Under the pieces are notes generated by a model that searched no databases, was not told the origin of the DNA, and saw only the letters and a list, made by a program, of their open reading frames with translations. Both the position numbers and the translations under genes were made by a program. Shown piece after piece: positions 1 to 7,938 of a stretch of DNA of 64,000 nucleotides. This DNA is from Saccharopolyspora hirsuta (GTDB taxonomy: Bacteria; Actinomycetota; Actinomycetes; Mycobacteriales; Pseudonocardiaceae): contig NZ_VWPH01000021.1 of assembly GCF_008630535.1 (NCBI RefSeq), forward strand, positions 1-64,000. Reading direction: 5' to 3'. Position 1 is the first letter of the stretch, and each line of letters starts with the position of its first letter.

Positions 1-547
1 TCAGCCCGGCATCCGGAGGCATGCGCCCGGCGATGGCATCGACTTCGTCGGTGGTGGCGTGGGGGCGTTCGCGCGGGCCCTCGAAGTTGATGCGCAGCTT
101 GAGGCACGGATTCTTCGCGATCAGTCCCTCGTCCGCGGCTTCACCGAGGATCATGGAGAACAGTACGAGGATGTCGCGCGCGCTCTTGTCGGCCATGTTC
201 GGGCGTAGCTTCTTGTTCACCCACCCTTTGGCCGCGATACGTGTGATGTCGCCCAGTGCGGTGCCGGACCAGCGAGGCAGGATGTGGTTGCGGAGGTGTG
301 ACTGGTAGGTCGCCCAGGTGACGTCGGAGACGCTTTGAGCGTCCGACCAGGCGCGGATCCACTCGTCGATTGTGGTCTGTGCGAGCCGAGGGTCGGTGAA
401 TTGACGGCGTCGCTGGTCGGATTCCACATCGGCTGCGCGGTCCTCGGCTTGTTTCCGGGTTGTGAATCCGTTCTCGGTGAAAACGGATCCGTCGCTCAGT
501 CGATACCGAACGCGGAATCCGTCATTGCGTTGCTCTACCCATGCCAT
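1..547 (-). CDS. Tyrosine recombinase/integrase, N-terminal part (cut by window start)
   Basis: Site-specific recombinase of the phage-integrase family, expected to integrate and excise the element that follows. The visible 182 residues begin MAWVEQRNDGFRVRYR and hold an arm-type DNA-binding domain (about residues 1-50) and then a SAM-like core-binding domain (about 60-165, with TWATYQSHLRNHILPRW and LVLFSMILGEAADEGLI). The catalytic R-H-R-Y domain lies off the left edge. The ATG at 545-547 has an AAAGGA ribosome site 9 bases upstream (557-562). The excisionase gene lies just upstream in the same direction, the usual int/xis pairing of actinobacterial integrative elements. The family assignment rests on the two N-terminal domains and the neighbour, because the active site is not visible. 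Confidence 0.85.
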   Translation of the reverse strand, partial: MAWVEQRNDGFRVRYRLSDGSVFTENGFTTRKQAEDRAADVESDQRRRQFTDPRLAQTTIDEWIRAWSDAQSVSDVTWATYQSHLRNHILPRWSGTALGDITRIAAKGWVNKKLRPNMADKSARDILVLFSMILGEAADEGLIAKNPCLKLRINFEGPRERPHATTDEVDAIAGRMPPDAGL

Positions 548-571
548 CGATGGAGATCCTTTGTGAAGAGG

Positions 572-609
572 GGATATGGCTGTGCCGGGATTCCGGCACA
601 GCCATATCC
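572..609. repeat. Perfect 17-bp stem hairpin upstream of the integrase
   Basis: GGATATGGCTGTGCCGG (572-588) pairs perfectly with 593-609 around a GATT loop. It sits between the excisionase stop and the integrase start, ending 25 bases before the integrase ATG. There is no T tract. It could attenuate transcription between xis and int, terminate xis, or bind the recombination proteins. Confidence 0.8.
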
Positions 610-699
610 ACGCTCCGTATGGGCAAAAAAGCAAGCCAACTGTGGTCAGGGTGTGATGGGTGGGTGTTTACCGAGTCCTGGGAGTGGTTCGTTCATGTT

Positions 700-978
700 C
701 TAACGGCGATGAGTGGGGCCGGATGCGGGAATCCGGCTTTGGCGGATGATCTCGTGGAGGTCAGCATCGGAGAAGCGGAGGTGCTTGCCGAGGAAGGTGC
801 AAGGAATGTCGCGTCGGCTGGCCTTTCGCCGAAGCCAGGACTCTTTGACAGCAAGCTGTCTCGCGGCTTCGGCGGGTGTGTGCAGCTGAACGATAAGAGA
901 AGAAGATGTGGTGTCGCCATGATGGGTTTCCGCGTGTTTTTCGGAAGCTGGATTACGCGTCTTTTCTTGGTGAGACAT
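700..978 (-). CDS. xis: Excisionase-like helix-turn-helix protein
   Basis: A 92-residue protein with a MerR/excisionase-type DNA-binding domain at about residues 33-83 (TPAEAARQLAVKESWLRRKA, then LGKHLRFSDADLHEII). Proteins of this type bind element ends and bias the integrase toward excision. The ATG at 978 follows GAGGAG by 6 bases. The disordered first 30 residues are unusual but not rare. The place directly upstream of the integrase on the same strand supports the excisionase role over a BldC-like regulator. Confidence 0.75.
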   Translation of the reverse strand: MSHQEKTRNPASEKHAETHHGDTTSSSLIVQLHTPAEAARQLAVKESWLRRKASRRDIPCTFLGKHLRFSDADLHEIIRQSRIPASGPTHRR

Positions 979-1059
979 CGGTTTCTCCTCGGATAGGAAC
1001 CGACAGCACGGTGGTGTTGGTCCGGGAATCGCTCGCTAGCGCGTGGCTCGGACGCGTCG

Positions 1060-2109
1060 TCACGCCGCCACGCCCTCCAGGTCGTGCTTCGTGACCACCG
1101 GTCTCGCGTTGCCACCGAGACCGTTCACCGCGTGTGGCTGAGCGGCGCGGAGCCTTTGGCTCGTCAGCGGCACGGGTTTGGTGAGGATGAGGACGTCTTC
1201 GTGGGCGATGAGGTGCAGGGGTAGGCCGGCGTCGCGTTGTTTGCGGATGAAGTCGCGTTGGAAGAAGCTGCCGCGGGCGACGAGGTCGTGGTCGGCGATG
1301 CGGGCGAGGAGTGCGACGCAGCGTTCGGTGGGGGTGAGTCCGGCGCGGCGGCCGCAGTCGGCGATTTGGGTGGGCAGGTCGATGAGTTCGGAGTGTTCGC
1401 GCCAGGGGCGAAGGGTGATCACCACGTGGCCGCCGGGTTTGAGGTAGGTGGTGCAGGTGGTGAGGATGCGGGTGAAGCCGGACAGGAGCCGGTGGTGGCC
1501 GATGTTGGCGAGGTTGCCGCGGTCGAGGGTGTTGCCGTAGCGGTGGTGGTATTTGTGCACGCCGGTTGTGCCGGTGGTGACGCGGCCGTGGGTGGAGGGC
1601 CCGTAGGGCGGGCTGGTGACCACGAGCGCGACCTGGCCGCGGAGCGCGTCGGGCAGCAGGGTGGTGAGCTGGCGGGCGTCGCCGTGCACGACCTCGCCGC
1701 CGGTGTTGTGGGTGTGGTGGTGGGCGAGGGTGAGGTTGGTGCGGGCGATGTCGACCCAGTGGGATTCGTATTCGATGCCGAGGGCGCGGCGGTTGAGGTG
1801 GAGGGCTTCGACGAGGGTGGTGCCGATGCCGCACATGGGGTCGAGGACGAGGTCGCCGGGCTGGGTGTAGTGGGCGATGGCGTGGGCGGCGACGGCGGGC
1901 AGCATCTTGGCGGGGTGCGCGGAGGAGTCGGGGCTGTAGCGGCCCTTGCGCTGTGCGGCGGGGCTGGTTTGCGCCGTCGCCCACACCGACACAGCCGGTG
2001 AGCCAGGGGCGGCACTGCTGCAGGTCCGGTGGTCCGCGTGTTCGGCGGTGTGGTGGTGGTGCATGAGGGCGTCCTCCCCGGGGCGTGGCTGGTGGGTGTG
2101 GTGGGTCAT
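1060..2109 (-). CDS. Site-specific DNA methyltransferase (N4/N6 amino type)
   Basis: A 349-residue S-adenosylmethionine-dependent DNA methyltransferase. After a His-rich tail comes the segment RKGRYSPDSSAHPAKMLP, then the AdoMet motif DPMCGIGTT (residues 90-98) and the catalytic motif TSPPYG (165-170). SPPY is the signature of amino-methyltransferases acting on adenine N6 or cytosine N4. Motif I precedes motif IV. No restriction endonuclease is adjacent, so it is probably a solitary methylase that protects the element from host restriction or marks its DNA. Its start overlaps the stop of the upstream gene (ATGA), so the two are translationally coupled. Confidence 0.8.
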   Translation of the reverse strand: MTHHTHQPRPGEDALMHHHHTAEHADHRTCSSAAPGSPAVSVWATAQTSPAAQRKGRYSPDSSAHPAKMLPAVAAHAIAHYTQPGDLVLDPMCGIGTTLVEALHLNRRALGIEYESHWVDIARTNLTLAHHHTHNTGGEVVHGDARQLTTLLPDALRGQVALVVTSPPYGPSTHGRVTTGTTGVHKYHHRYGNTLDRGNLANIGHHRLLSGFTRILTTCTTYLKPGGHVVITLRPWREHSELIDLPTQIADCGRRAGLTPTERCVALLARIADHDLVARGSFFQRDFIRKQRDAGLPLHLIAHEDVLILTKPVPLTSQRLRAAQPHAVNGLGGNARPVVTKHDLEGVAA

Positions 2110-2906
2110 TGGGCATCGCCGGCTGCGGGGGTGTGGTGGTTGTGGGGTTGGGCGAAGACGAGGAGATCGGCGTGCACACGCCGGTGCCGGAACCAGGCAG
2201 GCGAACGATCACCAACCGCGGCCGGATCGGCGGGGAGGGGCGTGAGGCCTCCGTCGCGGATGGGGGCGAGCAGGCACACGATGTGCTGGAGGTAGAGCAG
2301 GTCGGCGTTTTGCGCTGCGGCGACGATGTCTCCGGTGGGGTCGCGCAGCTCGCCGTGGGCGCTGTCGGTGTGGGTGAGGACCGCGAGGATCCCGCCGGTG
2401 CGCAACAGCCGCGCCGCGTGGTGGGCGAGCAGATCCACCGGCTCGTGGTCGCCGGGGGTGTGGCTGGCCACGAGAAGGTCGACCGGATCACCGCCGTCAA
2501 GCTGCTGCCGAGAGATCTGGTCCAGCGAGGTGTGGGAGGCGGCGCGATCGAGGTCGCGGACCGTGTTCAGTGCTGCGGTGAGGTCGTCGTCGCTAGTCGT
2601 CGTGCGGTTGCCGGTGAGGGTGGTGAGTAGGACTCGGTCGCCGGGGGTGCTGAAGGCGGTGACGACAGCACTCAGGATGGGCAGTGGCCACCGCGCGCCG
2701 GGGTCGACAGGGTGCGGTCCGCAGGCCCATACGGTCGCCGGCGTCGCCGACTTCGACCTGGTGCGTGCCGTGGTTCGGGACTGTCGGGGCGTGCGGCGTG
2801 GTGTGGGCAGGGGCCGTGTAGGGGCGCCGGGAAACGCCTCGCGCTGTGCCGCGCCGGGGCGAGGCGTGTTGTGGTGTGGGCTGGGTTCGGGAGATGCCGG
2901 TGGGCA
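2106..2906 (-). CDS. Methyltransferase-like partner protein, catalytic motif absent
   Basis: About 266 residues from the ATG at 2906 (MCPPASPEP); the open frame extends further upstream but that part does not look like protein. The first 70 residues are Pro/Arg-rich. The rest has the alternation of a Rossmann methyltransferase (GDRVLLTTLTGN, DPVDLLVASHT, ARLLRTGGILAVLTHTD) but no SPPY or NPPY motif. It overlaps the methylase gene by 4 bases. It may be a catalytically dead subunit giving specificity or stability to the methylase. The function is inferred from the fold-like pattern and the coupling only. Confidence 0.6.
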   Translation of the reverse strand, partial: CPPASPEPSPHHNTPRPGAAQREAFPGAPTRPLPTPRRTPRQSRTTARTRSKSATPATVWACGPHPVDPGARWPLPILSAVVTAFSTPGDRVLLTTLTGNRTTTSDDDLTAALNTVRDLDRAASHTSLDQISRQQLDGGDPVDLLVASHTPGDHEPVDLLAHHAARLLRTGGILAVLTHTDSAHGELRDPTGDIVAAAQNADLLYLQHIVCLLAPIRDGGLTPLPADPAAVGDRSPAWFRHRRVHADLLVFAQPHNHHTPAAGDAQ

Positions 2907-3392
2907 CATGAAATTCCCCAAGGTGCGTGTTTCGAGGTGGGGCAATTGCTGGCATCCCTGAACTCCCCAAACACCCCTGGCAGGGGACACGAGACAGCAG
3001 AAAAGCCCTGATCCGCTGCGACTCCGGGAAATACCGGATTCAGCCGCAGCGGAGAACAAATGCGTTTCCGGCGAGTGGTCGGTTCTTCTTGCCGTTCCCC
3101 GGTCGCCGAGCGAGGAGACACGGCGCCGGGTGGCGTCGCGATCGCTACTACCGCACTGCTACGAACCGCATATCTTCGCAGGTCAGCAGCTACTACCGCG
3201 GTGTGTGTCGGGCGGATGGGTAGGCGGCGTGCCGCGTTCGGGTGCACCGGGGCGGAGATCAACCCTGGGGTGTGCGTGGTGATGGTGTATTGGTTTTTGG
3301 TAGTAGGGCGGTAGGTGTGTGGTGGCGTTTCGGTAAGAGTGGTTCTGGCGTTCTTGCGGGGTCGTTGTTGACCCGTTGCAAGGAGGCCTGTG
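2907..3392. promoter_or_regulatory. Divergent regulatory region upstream of the conjugation operon
   Basis: 486 bases without a convincing gene separate the minus-strand methylase pair from the plus-strand secretion operon. It contains a two-level hairpin at 3013-3052 (CCGCTGCG with CGCAGCGG, inner TCCGG/CCGGA), an 11-bp direct repeat GCTACTACCGC at 3144-3154 and 3189-3199, and a partial inverted copy GGTAGTAG at 3299-3306. These may be operators for the two operons or part of a transfer origin. I could not pick a convincing promoter. Confidence 0.45.
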
Positions 3393-4367
3393 ATGGCTGG
3401 GAAAACGACTGTTTCCGAGTCGGGTGGATCCTGGGATTCGATGCCGTTGGATACGGCCAGGACCGCGTTCGAGCTGCTGGCGGCGCCGCCGCATCCGTTG
3501 GCGGTGGACGGGCGGGGCTTGCGGGGGATGCCGGACCGGTGGGTGCCGCTGGATGCGCTGCGGGACCGGCTGCTGCGCCGCCACTGCCCACGGCACGTCC
3601 GCGATGAGGTGTGGGCGTATCTGGTGGAGCGCTCCCGGCAGGAGGGCGGTAGCTGGACGGTCGGCTGTGTCGGTGTCGCGCTTCCGGCGTTGACCCGGAT
3701 CGCCTCAGAGCTTTCGCGGCGCTTCGCCGGCGACCCCAGTGACATCCACGCCGCGGTCCTGACCGGGTTCCTCACCGAGCTCGCCCACATCGATCTGCGG
3801 CGGCCGGGGATCATGACGCGGCTGCGGTGGGCCGCCTACCGCGCGGGACACACAGCGCTGCGGGAGTCCCTGGACGCCCCGGTGCCATCAGGCAGCGGGT
3901 TCCGCTCGACTGAGCCCGCCCCGCCGTGGGGGCACCCGGACTTCGTCCTAGCGAGAGCGGTGGCCGAGGGGGTGATCACCGCAGCAGAGGCGGAGCTGAT
4001 CGGCGCCACGCGCTTGGAGGGGCTGCCACTGCAGACGGCGGCCGAGCAGCGCGGCGTGAGCTATGAGGCGATCAAGAAGACGCGCCGTCGCGCCGAGCTC
4101 CGGCTGGCCGCCTACCTCCGCACCGAGCTGGCCACCGATGCCAGCGAGGGGGATCTCGCGGGCCAGGCCGCCGACAGCATCACCCTCACCACCGCGCGTC
4201 CACGGCGGGTGAGGGGTGTGCGGGGTGAGGGGGCGAATGCGCGGGGTGGGGTGTCCCCGGGGACTGGTGATGGCGGAGTTCAGGGGTGCGGGGGAGGCGC
4301 AGCCCGTGCTCCCCAGCGCTCAGCCGATGAGCCCACCGCGGCCCCGGAGGTTCCCCGATGCGCCTGA
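3393..4367 (+). CDS. Sigma-factor region-4-like DNA-binding protein
   Basis: A 324-residue protein that opens the conjugation operon. The ATG at 3393 follows AGGAGG (3381-3386) by 6 bases; a GTG just before it is less likely. The C-terminal third (about residues 190-250, ARAVAEGVITAAEAELIGAT, then LPLQTAAEQRGVSYEAIKKT) is a helix-turn-helix like region 4 of ECF/SigK-type sigma factors. The N-terminal part is helical without a clear region 2. It probably acts as a transcription regulator of the transfer operon. The final 60 residues are low-complexity and overlap the next gene by 10 bases. Confidence 0.6.
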   Translation: MAGKTTVSESGGSWDSMPLDTARTAFELLAAPPHPLAVDGRGLRGMPDRWVPLDALRDRLLRRHCPRHVRDEVWAYLVERSRQEGGSWTVGCVGVALPALTRIASELSRRFAGDPSDIHAAVLTGFLTELAHIDLRRPGIMTRLRWAAYRAGHTALRESLDAPVPSGSGFRSTEPAPPWGHPDFVLARAVAEGVITAAEAELIGATRLEGLPLQTAAEQRGVSYEAIKKTRRRAELRLAAYLRTELATDASEGDLAGQAADSITLTTARPRRVRGVRGEGANARGGVSPGTGDGGVQGCGGGAARAPQRSADEPTAAPEVPRCA

Positions 4368-4795
4368 CCACCCCACCCCACACCAGCCAGCAGACATCTC
4401 CACTCGCCTCGGCCGGTCTTCGTCGCCCGCGGTCCAGTCGCCGGGCCACACCCGCGTCGAGGTCGTGGCGGCGCCCCGGGCTGCTGGCCGCGGAGATCGC
4501 GCTACTCGCCTTGTTGCTGACCGCGTCGAGTGCGCATGCGGAGACCACCGTGGTGCTGGCGCTGGTTCGCACCCTGGATGACGTTCTGAACAACATCCGG
4601 GGCTGGATCATGGGAATCCTGGCGTTGGTGGCCACGGTGTTCCTCACCGTCGGCGGCCTGCGCTACCTGGTGGCCGACGGCCCGGGCGAGGTGGAGAAGG
4701 CCAAGCAGTCGTTCAAGAGCGCCGGCATCGGCTACGGCCTCGCGGCGCTGGCCCCGATCGTGGTGGACATCCTCCGCGGGTTCGTCGGGGCGTGA
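4358..4795 (+). CDS. Conjugal pilin-like small membrane protein (TrbC/VirB2-like)
   Basis: 145 residues. A basic N-terminus and hydrophobic segment (LLAAEIALLALLLTASSAHA) form a signal peptide ending near residue 60. Two further membrane helices follow (ILALVATVFLTVGGLRYL and GIGYGLAALAPIVVDIL) joined by a short charged loop. This size and layout match VirB2/TrbC major pilins and the two-helix proteins found next to VirB4 in Gram-positive transfer loci. It is immediately upstream of the TrbL-like gene. The assignment rests on topology and context; the sequence itself is not diagnostic. Confidence 0.6.
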   Translation: MRLTTPPHTSQQTSPLASAGLRRPRSSRRATPASRSWRRPGLLAAEIALLALLLTASSAHAETTVVLALVRTLDDVLNNIRGWIMGILALVATVFLTVGGLRYLVADGPGEVEKAKQSFKSAGIGYGLAALAPIVVDILRGFVGA

Positions 4796-4801
4796 TCCCC
4801 C

Positions 4802-5824
4802 GTGCTGCCCACCGCAGGCCGTCACACCGTGCACGCCACCGCCGTGACGGCCAGCCTCCTCACCCACACCGCGCTCGGCAGGGGCGCCGGACGGGCGCAT
4901 GCCCAGACCACCGAGCCCGCACCAGCACCCCTTGCGTCGACCGAACCGCCGCTCCCGGTGCCGTCGCCAGAGCCTGGTGTTCCACCACCGCCTCCGCCGC
5001 CGGTACCGCCGGTGGATCAGGCTCCGTGTACGGGGCCGAATTGCATTCCGGTGGTGCCCACGGCTCCGAATACCCCGGAGACCGCGGGAGGGGAGGATCA
5101 CGGGAGCTGGCTGGGGCATCTGCTCACCGATTGGTTCTGGGATTTCTTTGCCGACCTGGCGACCTCAGCTCTCACCAGGGTCCTGGATTGGTTCGCGACC
5201 TCGCTGTTGGCGACGCCGCAATTGGACCAGGTGCCGGTGGTGGGTCAGGTGTGGGGCAGTTCGCAGCGGTTGGCGATTGCCTGTTCGGTACTGGTGGTGA
5301 TGTGCGCGGGGTTGGTGGTGATGGCCTACCAGACCCTGCAGACCCGCTCGTCGGTGAAAGAGATTCTGCCGCGCCTGGTGGTGGGGTTCCTGGCGGCGAA
5401 CTTGTCACTGTTTTTCGGCGGCAAGGCCATCGAGTTGGCCAACGCTCTGTCGCTGGCGATTCTTGGCGGTGACGAGGAAGGGACGAAACGTACCGCGCAG
5501 GCCTTTGTCGACACCCTGCGCGGAAACCTCCCAGGAGAGCAAGCCCAGTACAGCGAACTGTATGCGGTGTTCGCCGTTTTGGTGCTTGCGATGATGGGGA
5601 TCGCGGTCATGCTCACCTATGTCGTCCGCGTCGCCTTGACCGTGCTTGTTCTCGTCGCCGCGCCGTTGGCGTTGTTGTGTCACGCGATGCCGCAAACCGA
5701 GCCGATCGCGTTGTGGTGGTGGAAGGCCTTCGCCGGGTTGCTGGCGGTGCAGGTGGGCCAGTCGCTGGTGTTCATCGCCACCATCAAAATCTTCTTCCTC
5801 CCCGGCGGCGTCACCCTTTTCTAA
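4802..5824 (+). CDS. Polytopic conjugal transfer membrane protein (TrbL/VirB6-like)
   Basis: 340 residues from a GTG at 4802. After a signal-like start comes a Pro-rich external stretch (residues 40-85, with a run of seven prolines) and then at least five membrane helices (for example LAIACSVLVVMCAGLVVMAY, ILPRLVVGFLAANLSLFFGG, LYAVFAVLVLAMMGIAVML). A paired WWW occurs near residue 305. TrbL/VirB6 proteins form the inner-membrane channel platform of type IV secretion. The gene lies 6 bases after the pilin-like gene and 21 before the next, within one operon. Confidence 0.7.
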   Translation: MLPTAGRHTVHATAVTASLLTHTALGRGAGRAHAQTTEPAPAPLASTEPPLPVPSPEPGVPPPPPPPVPPVDQAPCTGPNCIPVVPTAPNTPETAGGEDHGSWLGHLLTDWFWDFFADLATSALTRVLDWFATSLLATPQLDQVPVVGQVWGSSQRLAIACSVLVVMCAGLVVMAYQTLQTRSSVKEILPRLVVGFLAANLSLFFGGKAIELANALSLAILGGDEEGTKRTAQAFVDTLRGNLPGEQAQYSELYAVFAVLVLAMMGIAVMLTYVVRVALTVLVLVAAPLALLCHAMPQTEPIALWWWKAFAGLLAVQVGQSLVFIATIKIFFLPGGVTLF

Positions 5825-5845
5825 CCCAATCATTGGGGACGTGCG

Positions 5846-6892
5846 ATGACCACGATTCTGATCGCTCTGGCCATGTTCTACATCCTGATCAAACTCCCGT
5901 TCTGGGTGCTCGGTTCCATTCGCGGAGGAAAGCGTTCCTTCGTCGGATCCCTGGTGAAGGGCTTTCTCGCCTACAAGACCTACGGGCTGCTGCGCTCCGG
6001 TGTGTCGCCACGGCGTCCCGCGAAAGCCAAGCCCACGGCGGATCCGTATGCGAAAACGAGCATGGCCGCGGACGGCCAGTACATGCTGCCGCTGGCCGGA
6101 CTGAAACGCGGCCGGATCCGCACACCCTCGCCGCCACTGGGGAAAACACCCCCCAAGCCGACGCCACCGAAAAGAAGGGTGGGGCGGCAAGGCGCGCTGT
6201 TCACCCCCGACGGCACACCGGCCTCCTCGGCGCTTCCTCCAGAGCTGGGGCCGGATGCGATGCGGGTGAACCCGAACCCGGGGGAGCAGCACATGCTGCC
6301 GATCTACGCCCGCCACGACCCCAGCGCCACACCACGCCCCCGCCTCCACGACGACACCACCCCGAGGCAGCCGAGACCGCAGCCGCGACAGCCGGGCTTG
6401 TTCACCCGCACCGGCCGAGCGGCCCCGCATGCCCGCCCACCGAAACCCGGCAACCCCGGAGCACTCCCGACTCACGTCGCTCCAGGGGAGCAGATGCGCC
6501 TGCCGCTGGTCGGCCCGTTCACCACCCAAGCCCGCCCCACCCCAGCCCCGCACCCCGTCAAGGCGGAGGCAGGTGAGGCGCCGCGCGTCACCGGGCAACG
6601 GCCCCTGCTACGCCCGAACGGGGAGATCAACCCGGCGGCACGCCCACCCCGCCCCCGCCGCAGCCCCGCTCGCCCGAGCGCCCCGGCCGCGTATAAGGGC
6701 ATCCGGCCGGACCGGACGGGCCAGTACGCCCTGCCCCTGAACCTGCCCAAACCCTCCAGGCGACACAGGCCTTCAACCCCTACGCCCCCGAGCACCCCGG
6801 CACCGGCCCCGGTGCGTGACGGCAACCAGTTGGAACTCCCTTTGAACCTGCCTGGGGAGACCACGAGCAGCACAGGTGGTGATCGGTCGTGA
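5846..6892 (+). CDS. Membrane-anchored protein with alternating QxxLPL and QxxLF motifs
   Basis: 348 residues. One N-terminal membrane helix (ILIALAMFYILIKLPFWVLG) leads into a Pro/Arg-rich, probably unfolded cytoplasmic tail. The tail carries QYMLPL (78), QHMLPI (148), QMRLPL (216), QYALPL (293) and QLELPL (328), alternating with QGALF (115), QPGLF (182) and QRPLL (251), spaced about 34 residues apart. QLxLPL and QxxLF resemble the sliding-clamp-binding motifs known from bacterial replication proteins such as Hda. The gene is embedded in the secretion operon and overlaps the PrgI-like gene by 4 bases. I do not recognise a named family; it could tether a multimeric partner to the membrane at the transfer channel. 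Confidence 0.65.
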   Translation: MTTILIALAMFYILIKLPFWVLGSIRGGKRSFVGSLVKGFLAYKTYGLLRSGVSPRRPAKAKPTADPYAKTSMAADGQYMLPLAGLKRGRIRTPSPPLGKTPPKPTPPKRRVGRQGALFTPDGTPASSALPPELGPDAMRVNPNPGEQHMLPIYARHDPSATPRPRLHDDTTPRQPRPQPRQPGLFTRTGRAAPHARPPKPGNPGALPTHVAPGEQMRLPLVGPFTTQARPTPAPHPVKAEAGEAPRVTGQRPLLRPNGEINPAARPPRPRRSPARPSAPAAYKGIRPDRTGQYALPLNLPKPSRRHRPSTPTPPSTPAPAPVRDGNQLELPLNLPGETTSSTGGDRS

Positions 6893-7938
6893 CGAATCCG
6901 GTGCGCATTCCTTCCGATGTGGACAGAGAGGACCGGTTGGTGGCCAACCTCACCGGCCGCCAGCTCGGGATCTTCACCGCGGCGGGGCTGCTGCTCTACG
7001 GCGTGTGGTCGCTGACCCACACCGTCCTGCCGATACCGGTGTTTGCTGTACTCGCGCTGCCGGTGGCAGCCGGTGCGGTGGTGCTGGCGCTCGGCCACCG
7101 CGACGGACTGTCCCTGGACAAGTTGCTGCTGGCCGCCCTGCGCCAACGCCTCACACCCCGACGCCAAACCGCGGCACTCCACCCCACCAAGGCCGTGCCG
7201 ACGTGGCTGAGGGCCCACGCCACTGCCGACTCCACAGAAGAGATCGGTGGGCTGGAACTGCCGGTCGCCGGGGTGGAGCCCTCGGGGACCGCCGAGGCCG
7301 GGGTGGTGGATCTGGGGGAGGACGGACTTGCGGTCGTGGCGGTGGCCTCCACCGTCAACTTCGCCCTGCGCACCCCAGCGGAGCAGGAAAACCTCGTCAC
7401 GGCCTTCGGCCGCTACCTGCATTCTCTGACCGCTTCGGCGCAGCTGCTGGTGCGCACCCAGCGCCTGGAGTTGTCCGGGCACATCGGTGAACTCCGCGAC
7501 CACGCCCCACGCCTACCGCATCCCGCGCTGGAGCAGGCCGCGCTCGAACACGCCGACTACCTGACCCAACTCGGGCAGAGCACCGATCTCCTGCGCCGCC
7601 AGGTTCTGCTGGTCCTCCGCGAACCCTGGCACCCCGCGTCGCCGACGACATCTGTCCGCTGGTGGGCGCGACGGCGACCCACCCGCGCACCGGAGGCCAC
7701 AGGGTCGGGGCGGCGGGCGGTGGAGTCCCGGCTGGTGCGCCGGCTCAGTGAGGCCGTGGAGCTGCTGGGGTCGGTGGGGATCACGCTGACCCCGCTGGAT
7801 GCCGGTCAGGCCACCACGGTGCTGGCCACCGCCTGCAACCCGCACACCCCACCCCCGCCCGCCGACCTCGCCGGCCCGGACGAAGTCATCACCACACCAA
7901 GGAGTGGGGAGTTCGCCGAGGAAGGGAGCTGGGCATGA
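6889..7938 (+). CDS. PrgI/VirB3-like type IV secretion membrane protein
   Basis: 349 residues from a GTG that overlaps the previous stop (GTGA). The first 100 residues (VREDRLVANLTGRQ-type start, helices GIFTAAGLLLYGVWSL and IPVFAVLALPVAAGAVVLAL, then GHRDGLSLDKLL) match the PrgI/SCO6880-type family that sits upstream of VirB4 in actinobacteria. The remaining 250 residues are a soluble domain without a motif I recognise. VirB3/PrgI proteins help anchor the VirB4 ATPase at the membrane. The following virB4 start overlaps this stop by 4 bases. Confidence 0.75.
   Translation: MTNPVRIPSDVDREDRLVANLTGRQLGIFTAAGLLLYGVWSLTHTVLPIPVFAVLALPVAAGAVVLALGHRDGLSLDKLLLAALRQRLTPRRQTAALHPTKAVPTWLRAHATADSTEEIGGLELPVAGVEPSGTAEAGVVDLGEDGLAVVAVASTVNFALRTPAEQENLVTAFGRYLHSLTASAQLLVRTQRLELSGHIGELRDHAPRLPHPALEQAALEHADYLTQLGQSTDLLRRQVLLVLREPWHPASPTTSVRWWARRRPTRAPEATGSGRRAVESRLVRRLSEAVELLGSVGITLTPLDAGQATTVLATACNPHTPPPPADLAGPDEVITTPRSGEFAEEGSWA

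Noticed and set aside
953..2500. Long minus-strand open frame over the methylase
   Set aside because: Extremely Pro/Arg/His-rich out-of-frame reading of the methylase and its partner; no domain.
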